DNA of 21,167 nucleotides from Clostridiaceae bacterium. Lineage in GTDB: Bacteria > Bacillota > Clostridia > Lachnospirales > Lachnospiraceae. Shown here in pieces: positions 1-6,688 of this stretch; the stretch's first letter is position 1, and each line of letters begins with the position of its first letter. Under the pieces are notes generated by a model, which saw only the letters and a program-made list of their open reading frames with translations, searched no databases and was not told the origin of the DNA. The translations under genes and the position numbers were made by a program. The stretch covers positions 1 to 21,167 of the forward strand of contig JAGZXV010000090.1 of NCBI GenBank assembly GCA_018378255.1, in the 5' to 3' direction.

Positions 1-1
1 G

Positions 2-103
2 GTGCTTACAAAAAACGGGGACAGAGCGGTGCTTTATCTGATGTGCTGGATGAATGGGTATGTACTGCTCAGGCTGTTTAGTATTGTCAGTATCCGGTTG
101 TAG
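2..103 (+). CDS. C-terminal end of an unidentified, possibly membrane protein (partial)
   Basis: An open frame enters from the left edge and stops with TAG at 101-103, giving 33 residues. The tail contains hydrophobic, aromatic stretches (for example YLMCWMNGYVLLRLF), which would suit the end of an integral membrane protein. Its start lies outside the window and no family can be named from this fragment. Another frame stops at 79-81, so the frame choice rests only on length and hydrophobic character. It precedes the rfbC block on the same strand, so it may belong to the same surface-glycan locus; that is inference. Confidence 0.35.
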   Translation: MLTKNGDRAVLYLMCWMNGYVLLRLFSIVSIRL

Positions 104-112
104 TGGTATATT
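84..112 (+). promoter_or_regulatory. Predicted promoter for the rfbC-permease block
   Basis: TTGTCA at 84-89 is separated by 17 bases from TATATT at 107-112, which is preceded by TGG (extended -10). Transcription would start near 119, just before the palindromic repeat at 131-218, placing that repeat in the leader of rfbC. The promoter overlaps the last codons of the upstream gene. A weaker TATAAC at 226-231, downstream of the repeat, is an alternative -10 without a convincing -35. Confidence 0.5.
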
Positions 113-130
113 ATTAACGGTGAGTTTTTA

Positions 131-218
131 ACATAAAGGGTGAAGGCATTTTCGGAAAAGCCTTCACGTTTTATGTAAAACGTGAAGGCTTTTTCGAAAA
201 TGCCTTCACCCTTTATGT
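131..218. repeat. Palindromic intergenic repeat, copy A (tandem double hairpin)
   Basis: Two 42-base arms (131-172 and 177-218) are reverse complements with one mismatch, around a 4-base centre ATGT. Flanking T and A tracts (125-129 and 220-224) extend the symmetry after one mismatch. Each arm can also fold alone: GTGAAGGC pairs with GCCTTCAC around a TTTTCGGAAAA-type centre, and the first arm is followed by GTTTTATG, which resembles an intrinsic terminator. Related elements lie at 13932-14033 and 21066-21167. The element begins 27 bases after the preceding stop codon and ends 32 bases before rfbC. Confidence 0.9.
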
Positions 219-250
219 AAAAAAATATAACAGTTCAAAGGAGATTTAAC

Positions 251-805
251 ATGGGAAAGATAAAAGTTACAGCTTGTGACATAGAAGGATTATATGTAAT
301 CGAACCAACCGTATTCAAGGATGAAAGAGGCTATTTTGTGGAAACATATAACCAGAATGACTTTAAGGAAGCCGGTTTAAATATGGTGTTCGTCCAGGAC
401 AACCAGTCCATGTCGGTAAAAGGTGTTTTAAGAGGCCTTCACTTCCAGAAACAGTTCCCGCAGGGCAAACTGGTCCGGGCGGTGCGGGGAACCGTATTTG
501 ATGTGGCAGTGGATCTCCGTTCCGATTCGAAAACATATGGCAAATGGTTTGGTGTTGAATTATCTGCGGAGAATAAAAAACAGTTCTACATCCCGGAAGG
601 CTTTGCCCACGGATTTTTAGTGCTGTCCGATGAGGCTGAATTCGCTTATAAGTGTACGGATTTCTATCATCCGGGCGATGAGGGCGGACTGGCCTGGAAC
701 GATCCGGAAATCGGCGTAAAGTGGCCGGTTACAGAGGATATGAAACTGATCATCTCTGAGAAAGACCAGAAGTGGGGCGGACTTAGCGAAACATTCAAAT
801 TTTAA
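251..805 (+). CDS. rfbC: dTDP-4-dehydrorhamnose 3,5-epimerase
   Basis: 184 residues, the usual length of RmlC/RfbC. The enzyme inverts C3 and C5 of dTDP-4-dehydro-6-deoxyglucose, the third step in dTDP-L-rhamnose synthesis in the cytoplasm. Visible family motifs are RGLHFQ (His64, the expected catalytic base), QGKLVRAVRGTVFDVAVDLR at about 71-90 (cupin strand with Lys73), EGFAHGF at 116-122, and a Tyr139 in TDFYHPGDEGG, the expected acid. The start ATG follows AAAGGAG with good spacing. It is 17 bases upstream of the export permease and probably co-transcribed. The other rhamnose genes (rfbA, rfbB, rfbD) are not in the window. A rhamnose-containing surface glycan is implied. Confidence 0.95.
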   Translation: MGKIKVTACDIEGLYVIEPTVFKDERGYFVETYNQNDFKEAGLNMVFVQDNQSMSVKGVLRGLHFQKQFPQGKLVRAVRGTVFDVAVDLRSDSKTYGKWFGVELSAENKKQFYIPEGFAHGFLVLSDEAEFAYKCTDFYHPGDEGGLAWNDPEIGVKWPVTEDMKLIISEKDQKWGGLSETFKF

Positions 806-822
806 ATGAAGAGGATAGCAGG

Positions 823-1635
823 ATGAATTATTTGATATCCTTATTGAAGGAAATTGTTAAAAAAAGGAAATTGATCTGGGACCTTTCCAAGGCGGATTTT
901 AAAAAGCGGTTTGTCGGCTCTTATTTTGGGATCGTGTGGATGTTTGTCCAGCCGCTTGTGACGGTGCTGATCTATTTCTTCATCTTCCAGGTAGGGTTTA
1001 AAAGTGAACCGCCGGTGCCGGATGTGGCTTATGTGGTCTGGCTGGTGCCTGGAATTGTACCCTGGTTTTTCTACAGCGAAGCATTAAACAGCGTGACCAA
1101 CTGCCTTCAGGAGTACAGTTATCTCGTAAAAAAGGTAGTGTTCAGGGTGGAAATACTTCCGATCATCAAACTGGTGTCCTGCCTTATGGTTCATGCCTTT
1201 TTTATCATGATCATGCTGATCATGTTTTTCTGCTATGGTAGATTTCCGATGGCAACCTGGGTGCAGATTCTGTATTATACGTTTGCGGCGTCTATGCTGG
1301 CGCTTGGGATCGGTTATTTCACCTGCGCCATCAACGTGTTCTTTAAGGATATGGCCCAGATCGTCAGCATCTGCCTGCAGTTTGGCATGTGGCTGACCCC
1401 CATCATGTATCATGAATCCCTGTTTGCGCAAAAAGCGCCCTGGGTGGTGCCGGTGCTTAAACTGAATCCGTTTTATTATATTGTGGCCGGATACAGGGAC
1501 AGCATGCTGACGGGTAATTATTTTTGGGAGCGGCCTACGCTGACCGTTTATTTCTGGGTGTTTACGGTGGTCGTATTTTTGATTGGATTAAAGGTGTTTA
1601 AACGGCTGCGGCCTCATTTTTCAGATGTGCTGTAA
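823..1635 (+). CDS. ABC-2 type polysaccharide/polyol phosphate export permease (Wzm-like)
   Basis: 270 residues with about six hydrophobic segments, the standard size and topology of the Wzm/TagG family. Characteristic segments are KKRFVGSYFGIVWMFVQPL at 27-45 (amphipathic entry helix and first membrane segment), CAINVFFKDMAQI at 168-180, GMWLTPIMY at 188-196 and LNPFYYIVAGYRDSML at 214-229. It should form the membrane channel exporting a lipid-linked glycan, paired with an ATPase of the Wzt/TagH type. The matching ATPase gene is not adjacent; the only candidate in the window is at 15706-17025. RBS GAGGA precedes the ATG by 7 bases. Substrate cannot be told from this protein alone; neighbouring rfbC suggests a rhamnose-containing glycan. 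Confidence 0.92.
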   Translation: MNYLISLLKEIVKKRKLIWDLSKADFKKRFVGSYFGIVWMFVQPLVTVLIYFFIFQVGFKSEPPVPDVAYVVWLVPGIVPWFFYSEALNSVTNCLQEYSYLVKKVVFRVEILPIIKLVSCLMVHAFFIMIMLIMFFCYGRFPMATWVQILYYTFAASMLALGIGYFTCAINVFFKDMAQIVSICLQFGMWLTPIMYHESLFAQKAPWVVPVLKLNPFYYIVAGYRDSMLTGNYFWERPTLTVYFWVFTVVVFLIGLKVFKRLRPHFSDVL

Positions 1636-1671
1636 AGGCTGTACGGTCAGACATTGGCAATGGAGGTAAAT

Positions 1672-2760
1672 ATGAATAAAAATGATATTATTATGATACA
1701 CGGAACCGATTATAAAAATATGGCGAAAAAGGTTCTGGAACAGGCGGATGTGGCAGCGGACATCGGAGATACATCCAAAAAAATTGCGTTAAAGCCCAAT
1801 CTGGTCGTGGCAAGAGATCCTTCCAGCGGGGCAACTACCCACGCGGAACTGTTGGCGGGTGTGATTGAATACCTGCAGGAACATCATTTTACAAACATCT
1901 CCATTATGGAAGGTTCCTGGGTGGGAGACAACACCCAGTCCGCATTCTCAGCCGCCGGTTACAGGGATATTTCTAAAAAATACAATGTTCCCCTGGTGGA
2001 TCTTCAGAAAGACACTTATCAGGAATATGATGCCAAAGGAATGAAGATCCGTTTGTGTGATAAGGCGGCGGCTGTGGATTATATGATCAATATGCCTGTA
2101 CTGAAAGGCCATTGCCAGACCACGGTAACCTGCGCGCTGAAGAACAATAAAGGTGTGATTCCCAATGCTGAGAAAAGGCGTTTCCATACTCTCGGTTTAC
2201 ATAAGCCCATCGCCCATTTGAATACCATCGCTAAAAATGATTTCATACTGGTGGATAATATCTGCGGTGATCTGGATTTTGAAGAGGGCGGAAATCCGGT
2301 AACCATGAACCGGGTGCTTGGATTTAAAGACCCTGTACTGTGCGATGCCTTTGTGTGTGACTGTATGGGATATGCTGTGGATGAGGTCCCCTATATCCGC
2401 TTGGCGGAAAAACTGGGAGTTGGAAGCGCGGACACGAAAAATGCCAATGTGATCATGTTAAATGAAGATGTCACAGGAAACCGTTTCAGAATGACCCACC
2501 GGGTTCAGAAACTGGCGGGATATGCTGATGCAAAGGATGCCTGCAGCGCATGCTATGGCTCCCTGATCTATGCGCTGGATCGTTTAAATGATTCCGGACG
2601 CCTGCATAAAGGACTGCCTCAAATCTGCATCGGGCAGGGATATAAAGGAAAGAGCGGAGAGATCGGTGTGGGGCAGTGCACCTGCGGGTTTAAAAAGAGT
2701 TTGAAAGGGTGCCCGCCTAAGGCCATTGATATTGTGGAGTTTTTGGAAAATGAGTGGTAG
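1672..2760 (+). CDS. DUF362 domain protein, probable iron-sulfur protein
   Basis: 362 residues from the ATG at 1672, chosen because GGAGG at 1662-1666 sits 5 bases upstream; an in-frame TTG at 1654 and ATG at 1660 lie before or within that RBS. The N-terminal part matches DUF362: IALKPNLVVARDP at 38-50, a THAELLAGVIEYL helix at 56-68, and a VDYMINMPVLKGHCQT segment at 135-150. The C-terminal part holds Cys291, Cys294, Cys336, Cys338 and Cys347; the last three lie in GQCTCGFKKSLKGCPPKA, ferredoxin-like in appearance. The reaction is unknown to me. It starts 36 bases after the permease stop and is likely in the same transcript. A role in glycan synthesis is not established. Confidence 0.8.
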   Translation: MNKNDIIMIHGTDYKNMAKKVLEQADVAADIGDTSKKIALKPNLVVARDPSSGATTHAELLAGVIEYLQEHHFTNISIMEGSWVGDNTQSAFSAAGYRDISKKYNVPLVDLQKDTYQEYDAKGMKIRLCDKAAAVDYMINMPVLKGHCQTTVTCALKNNKGVIPNAEKRRFHTLGLHKPIAHLNTIAKNDFILVDNICGDLDFEEGGNPVTMNRVLGFKDPVLCDAFVCDCMGYAVDEVPYIRLAEKLGVGSADTKNANVIMLNEDVTGNRFRMTHRVQKLAGYADAKDACSACYGSLIYALDRLNDSGRLHKGLPQICIGQGYKGKSGEIGVGQCTCGFKKSLKGCPPKAIDIVEFLENEW

Positions 2761-2867
2761 AAGGAGGCGCAAAGCTGCATCCGGCAACAGTCTGTGAATT
2801 GCAGGGATAATTGCAGGGACAGAGGTGTTGGGTGCCAAGGTGTGAACAAATAAAGGTGAAGTTGAAT

Positions 2868-2972
2868 TATAATAAAGGTACAAAAAGGCAGTTCACTCCA
2901 ACGAGTGGCCTCCAAGTTAATAACTTAATGAAAAATAGTCACTATGCTTGGTGGGCGGGTGACTATTTTTTT
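2868..2972 (+). ncRNA. Putative small RNA, resembling an orphan type I antitoxin RNA
   Basis: A consensus -10 (TATAAT, 2868-2873) lies about 7 bases before a compact structured stretch. This has a CACTC/GAGTG hairpin (about 2894-2907), a second short dyad AAGTTA-A-TAACTT, and the strong terminator hairpin at 2931-2970 with its T run. The order and wording (an AAAAAGGCAG start, a GGCCTCCAAGTTA middle, a GGCGGGTGACTATTTTTT end) recall antisense RNAs of Firmicute putative holin-like type I toxin loci, from memory of that family. No toxin reading frame is seen opposite it: the minus strand there carries the DUF3788 gene. No good -35 is visible, so transcription is uncertain. Confidence 0.4.
2931..2972. 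terminator. Bidirectional intrinsic terminator between convergent genes
   Basis: AAAAATAGTCAC at 2931-2942 is exactly complementary to GTGACTATTTTT at 2959-2970, with a 16-base loop and a T run on either strand. It lies between the plus-strand DUF362 gene (ends 2760) and the minus-strand DUF3788 gene (ends 3000), so it can serve both directions, and it would form the 3' end of the small RNA proposed here. The gap 2761-2999 contains no supported protein gene. Confidence 0.8.
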
Positions 2973-2999
2973 GTACCTACAATCATAACAACAAGTACT

Positions 3000-3410
3000 C
3001 TATGAGCACTTAGCCGATAATATTTTTTCTATATCATCCAACTGTTCTTTGCATGTGACCCGGTAGTGGATCCAGCCGCCGTCGCCGCATGGATATTTAT
3101 TGTCTATATATTCCTTGGTATAAGCCTGTACGTCACCATACACGGTTTCATACTGTCTGTCCGACAATCTCACCATGACTGTAAACGCATTATGTTCTGC
3201 AAATACATTGCATAAAAGTTTTCTTTTTTTTCTATGGGCAACTCCCCAGCCATATTGATTGCCGTAAGGAAAGGTGATTTCCCAGGCGGTGTCATAGGTT
3301 TCGGATAACCATTCATTGAACTGGGTGAATAACCCGGCAGTTTCGCCGCAGTAGGCCGTCATGTCTTCCAGAGAAGGTTTCTCTTGTTTGTTCAGCATTC
3401 TTTCATACAT
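3000..3410 (-). CDS. DUF3788 family protein
   Basis: 136 residues, encoded opposite to its neighbours. The central pattern of a Tyr-Gly-rich stretch (FPYGNQYGWGVAHRKKRKLL, about 47-66), then AEHNAFTVMVRLSD at 71-84 and a C-terminal KYPCGDGGWIHYRV at 105-118 followed by a helical end, matches the DUF3788 family. These are small cytoplasmic proteins of unknown role, common in Firmicutes. The ATG at 3410 has a GGAG element about 7 bases upstream, and the promoter at 3443-3471 points to it. It is a single-gene unit ending at the shared terminator. It has no evident link to glycan metabolism and may be part of a mobile or accessory segment (inference). Confidence 0.75.
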   Translation of the reverse strand: MYERMLNKQEKPSLEDMTAYCGETAGLFTQFNEWLSETYDTAWEITFPYGNQYGWGVAHRKKRKLLCNVFAEHNAFTVMVRLSDRQYETVYGDVQAYTKEYIDNKYPCGDGGWIHYRVTCKEQLDDIEKILSAKCS

Positions 3411-3442
3411 ATTCAGTCTCCGTTCCTTCCGCTTTTTAAATT

Positions 3443-3471
3443 ATTATAGTAGTATTTTCCGTATTGGGCAA
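3443..3471 (-). promoter_or_regulatory. Promoter of the DUF3788 gene
   Basis: Read on the minus strand, TTGCCC (plus positions 3466-3471) is followed after 17 bases by TATAAT (plus positions 3443-3448). Transcription would start near 3436, giving a short leader before the ATG at 3410. Confidence 0.65.
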
Positions 3472-3521
3472 CAGAAAGCGTATTTAGTTAAAATATTGTA
3501 GTAAATCTAAAAATATCTTAG

Positions 3522-3550
3522 TTGTAGCGTCCATTTGGCTCCATTATAAT
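3522..3550 (+). promoter_or_regulatory. Promoter of the sulfated-sugar operon
   Basis: TTGTAG at 3522-3527 and a perfect TATAAT at 3545-3550 are 17 bases apart, 35 bases before the start of the solute-binding protein gene. The non-consensus -35 suits an activated promoter, which would fit the AraC-type regulator encoded in this operon. A second TTGTAG occurs at 3496-3501, 26 bases upstream of the first; whether this spaced pair is a regulator site is speculative. Confidence 0.55.
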
Positions 3551-3584
3551 GAACTCAATACAAATACAGGAGGTATTCACAGAT

Positions 3585-4970
3585 ATGAAAAAAATGTCAT
3601 TATTGCTCGGGGGAATGGTGATGGCCCTGTCCATGACAGCGTGTTCATCAAAGGCGCCGGAAGCGCCAAAAGCAGCGGAATCCCCAAAAACAGAACAGAC
3701 ATCCGCACAGGGGAATCAGGGGACAGAAGCAGAAGGGAAAAATGAAGCAGGCGGGGAAAAGCAGAAGGTGGTTTACTGGTCCTGGCAGCCCACAGATAAA
3801 CAGATTGCGGTTTTAGAACCGGCGTTTGAAGCGGCTTATCCGGATATCGATCTGGAATACTGGAGAGGAGAACTGCCTGATTACCAGAAAAAACTTCAGG
3901 TCGCAATCGCTTCCGGCGAAGGCCCGGATCTGATGGGAATGCAGACAGGGGCCATGCTGAACCAGTATTCTAAATTTTTAGAGCCCCTTGATCCCATTGC
4001 TGACGAAATGTTTGGAGCGGGATGGGAAGATGGATATCTGGAAAATGCATTGAATGAATGTAAGAATGCAGACGGCAGTTATGTGGCTCTTCCGGTCAAT
4101 GTAAGCGCACAGCAGTTTGTAATGTATAACAAGACGCTGTTTGACGAAGCGGGAATCACAAAGACACCAGAAACTTATGAGGAGTGGAAGGAGATTGTGG
4201 AAATCCTGAGAGGCAAATATCCGGATATCGTTCCGGTAGTTTACGGCGCAAAAGAAGCGGATAAATGTGTGGACATGTTCAATGCACTCAGCCAGCAGTT
4301 CGGGCCAGGAAAGTTCTACGAAGCGGAACAGGGAACCATTCCCTGGACAGACCAGGTGTTTGTGGACACCATGACCGCCTGGAAGCAGATGTTTGACGAT
4401 AAGATCTTCCAGGACGGTGCAATCGGGCTCCAGATGTATCCGGATGCGTCTATCAAATATTTCTTTGACCGGAAAGCAGCTATGTTCATGACAGGTTCCT
4501 GGCAGACCGGCGCATTACAGGAAGGCGGCCCTAAATATAATGGAGCTACCAACAACGATGAATTTGGAATGTTCATTCTGCCTCAGATCGGGCCGTCGGA
4601 GCCTAAGGCCGTAGTAAGTACGGATATCGCGGTAGCGATCAATAAGGATGCGAAGAACAAAGAAGCCGCCAAACTCCTTCTGGATTTCATGATTCATGGA
4701 GAAGGAAATCAGATTATGGCCGACCAGTTGAGCGGAACTTCTGCCAAAAAGGACGTCAGCCCCCGCACCCTGGATAATTTTAAAGCCGAATCAGAGAAGG
4801 CCATTGTGCCATATACAACAGAAAAGATCCAGGAAAGCGCCGGAAAGAGATTCTTAAATGACAAGGAACTTGTTAACGCTTTGGGCGTAGCCATGCAGGA
4901 TGTGGTTACAGGAAAAGATATCAATAAAGCCCTGGCTGAAGTCCAGAGCGCATATGAGAAACTAAAATAA
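3585..4970 (+). CDS. Sugar ABC transporter solute-binding lipoprotein
   Basis: 461 residues from the ATG at 3585, chosen because AGGAGGT at 3568-3574 lies 10 bases upstream; an in-frame ATG at 3549 overlaps the -10 region and would give an unlikely leader. The N-terminus is a lipoprotein signal (MKKMSLLLGG then lipobox SMTAC, Cys20), followed by a charged Ala/Glu/Lys/Pro linker to about residue 58. The mature domain is a family 1 (MalE/UgpB-like) binding protein: VVYWSWQPTD at 62-71, SGEGPDLMGMQTGAMLNQY, and an MFMTGSWQTGALQE segment typical of the family. It would capture an oligosaccharide at the cell surface and hand it to the two permeases that follow. The substrate is inferred to be sulfated from the downstream sulfatases. 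Confidence 0.93.
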   Translation: MKKMSLLLGGMVMALSMTACSSKAPEAPKAAESPKTEQTSAQGNQGTEAEGKNEAGGEKQKVVYWSWQPTDKQIAVLEPAFEAAYPDIDLEYWRGELPDYQKKLQVAIASGEGPDLMGMQTGAMLNQYSKFLEPLDPIADEMFGAGWEDGYLENALNECKNADGSYVALPVNVSAQQFVMYNKTLFDEAGITKTPETYEEWKEIVEILRGKYPDIVPVVYGAKEADKCVDMFNALSQQFGPGKFYEAEQGTIPWTDQVFVDTMTAWKQMFDDKIFQDGAIGLQMYPDASIKYFFDRKAAMFMTGSWQTGALQEGGPKYNGATNNDEFGMFILPQIGPSEPKAVVSTDIAVAINKDAKNKEAAKLLLDFMIHGEGNQIMADQLSGTSAKKDVSPRTLDNFKAESEKAIVPYTTEKIQESAGKRFLNDKELVNALGVAMQDVVTGKDINKALAEVQSAYEKLK

Positions 4971-5000
4971 AATCAATGATGATTACAGGTGGTGAATATT

Positions 5001-5876
5001 TTGAAATTTGGAAACAAGGCTACTCCCTATCTTCTGCTGCTTCCCATCTTTCTGGTAAGCGGATTTATACTCTATTATTGCATTGGATATACATTTTTTA
5101 CAAGCTTCCATGAATGGGACGGGATCAGCAGCGACATGGCGTTTGTAGGACTGGAAAATTATATAGATACTCTAACAGACCCTACGTTTCGGATTGCGCT
5201 GAAAAATACGCTGATATTTTTTGCAGTGACCGTATTCATGCAGGCAGTCATAGGGCTTTTGCTGGCCGTTTTGCTGAAAGAAAGATTTCATGGAAATATT
5301 GTTTTTAAAGGCATCTATTTTCTGCCTGTAATCATGGCTCCGGTTGTGCTGGCTACTATATTCAGAATGATTCTGGATACCAATATCGGAGCGCTCAACA
5401 CAATGCTCCGGGCTGTGGGACTTGATAAATTGGCCGTTTCCTGGCTGGGAGATCCTAAGTTTGCGCTGTTTTCCATCATCTGTGTCAATATCTATAACTG
5501 GATGGGATTCAGTATGATGACATATTTTGCCGGCCTCATGGCAATTGACGAGCAGATCTATGAATCGGCGAAACTGGATGGGGCGGGATTCTTCAGAACC
5601 CTGTTTTCCATCACGCTGCCCATGTTAAAGGGGACTACGGCCAGCCTGGTCATGCTTGGAATCGTGGGATCTTTAAAGACATTTGATATCGTCTTTCTGA
5701 TGACAGGAGGAGGGCCGGGACGTTCCACCGAGTTTTTGACCACCTTCCTGTTCAGAAAGTCTTTAGATGAGTATAACGGCGGCCAGGCGTCTGCCATCGG
5801 CATCATCATTCTGGCAATTGCTCTGGTCATGGCGGTGATCCAGAACAGGGGCTACGAAAAGTCACAGTTTGAATAG
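5001..5876 (+). CDS. Sugar ABC transporter permease, MalF/UgpA type
   Basis: About 291 residues with six predicted membrane segments, starting with NKATPYLLLLPIFLVSGFI. The EAA loop that docks the ATPase is YESAKLDGAGFFRTLFSITL, followed by PML. I chose the TTG at 5001 because AGGTGGTGA (4987-4995), a one-mismatch Shine-Dalgarno sequence, ends 5 bases before it; in-frame GTG codons at 4989 and 4992 fall inside that sequence and would add four residues. It is 30 bases after the binding-protein gene. It should pair with the MalG-type permease next to it to form the import channel. No ATPase is encoded in the operon, so a shared MsmX-like ATPase elsewhere is expected. Confidence 0.92.
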   Translation: MKFGNKATPYLLLLPIFLVSGFILYYCIGYTFFTSFHEWDGISSDMAFVGLENYIDTLTDPTFRIALKNTLIFFAVTVFMQAVIGLLLAVLLKERFHGNIVFKGIYFLPVIMAPVVLATIFRMILDTNIGALNTMLRAVGLDKLAVSWLGDPKFALFSIICVNIYNWMGFSMMTYFAGLMAIDEQIYESAKLDGAGFFRTLFSITLPMLKGTTASLVMLGIVGSLKTFDIVFLMTGGGPGRSTEFLTTFLFRKSLDEYNGGQASAIGIIILAIALVMAVIQNRGYEKSQFE

Positions 5877-5887
5877 GAGGGCAGGAG

Positions 5888-6676
5888 ATGAAAATGAAAA
5901 AAATATGGAAATGGATTATTTTGATCCCCGTCGCCCTCATTTGGTGTTATCCGCTGGCAGTGGCTTTTTCAGAATCGCTGGCAATTAACGGTTTTGGCAA
6001 TTACGGAGCCATTTTCCACCATCCCAAGATCAATTACTTCAGAATCTTGTTTAACAGTTTATTCGTTTCTGTTGTATCCACAGCCATTGTGGTTGTGCTG
6101 GCTTCTCTGGCGGCCTATGCGTTTTCCAAGTTCCGGTTCCGGGGGAAAAAGGTGCTTTACTATCTGCTGGTGGGATGTCTGACATTGCCGCCGGCAGCGA
6201 TCATGGTTCCGCTTGTATTTTTTGGTAAGACGTTTCATCTGAACAATACCTATACATCCCTTATCATCATCATGGCGGCATTTCATGCTCCATATATGAT
6301 GGTTACCATGAAGAACTACTTCGATACGATCCCTGATGCTGTGCTGGAGGCTTCTATTATTGACGGCGCATCCAGCATGCAGGTGTACAGAAGGGTAATT
6401 CTTCCTCTGGGACTTCCGGCCATACTCAATGTCTGTCTCCTCAGTTTCATTTACTGCTGGAATAATTATCTGATCCCGCTGATTTTTATTACGAAGACGG
6501 AGAAATATACGATTACGCTGGCTACCACCTATCTGACGGATTCGGGAAATATGACCATGGAAATGCAGGCTCAGCTGTATGCATACCTGATTTTGGCGAT
6601 TCTGCCTTCCGTCCTTCTATATATCTTTTTAAACAGATATTTCCAGTCTGATATGACATCAGGGGCGGTAAAATAA
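5888..6676 (+). CDS. Sugar ABC transporter permease, MalG/UgpE type
   Basis: 262 residues with six hydrophobic segments and the short N-terminus typical of MalG-type partners. The EAA loop is LEASIIDGASSMQVYRRVIL followed by PL. The ATG at 5888 follows a GGAGG that overlaps the stop codon of the preceding permease gene (TAGGAGG), so the two are translationally close. It forms the second half of the oligosaccharide import channel. The C-terminus (YFQSDMTSGAVK) is the usual family ending, which argues against truncation. Confidence 0.92.
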   Translation: MKMKKIWKWIILIPVALIWCYPLAVAFSESLAINGFGNYGAIFHHPKINYFRILFNSLFVSVVSTAIVVVLASLAAYAFSKFRFRGKKVLYYLLVGCLTLPPAAIMVPLVFFGKTFHLNNTYTSLIIIMAAFHAPYMMVTMKNYFDTIPDAVLEASIIDGASSMQVYRRVILPLGLPAILNVCLLSFIYCWNNYLIPLIFITKTEKYTITLATTYLTDSGNMTMEMQAQLYAYLILAILPSVLLYIFLNRYFQSDMTSGAVK

Positions 6677-6688
6677 AGGAGAATAAAT

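Noticed and set aside
131..218. CodY-like boxes in the TTTTCGAAAA cores of the palindromic repeats
   Set aside because: The CodY consensus has an odd centre (TTTTC-W-GAAAA); the repeat cores lack the central base and are part of longer palindromes, so the resemblance is probably accidental.
2811..3005. A 64-codon open frame on the plus strand between the DUF362 and DUF3788 genes
   Set aside because: It runs through the terminator hairpin, has no family resemblance and no ribosome binding site; the stretch is better explained as a structured RNA/terminator.
3549..3584. Upstream ATG at 3549 for the solute-binding protein
   Set aside because: It overlaps the -10 element and would place 12 polar residues before a normal lipoprotein signal; the ATG at 3585 has an ideal ribosome binding site.
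4989..5000. GTG codons at 4989 and 4992 as the start of the first permease gene
   Set aside because: They lie inside the best Shine-Dalgarno sequence (4987-4995), which is well spaced for the TTG at 5001; the choice changes only four residues and remains tentative.
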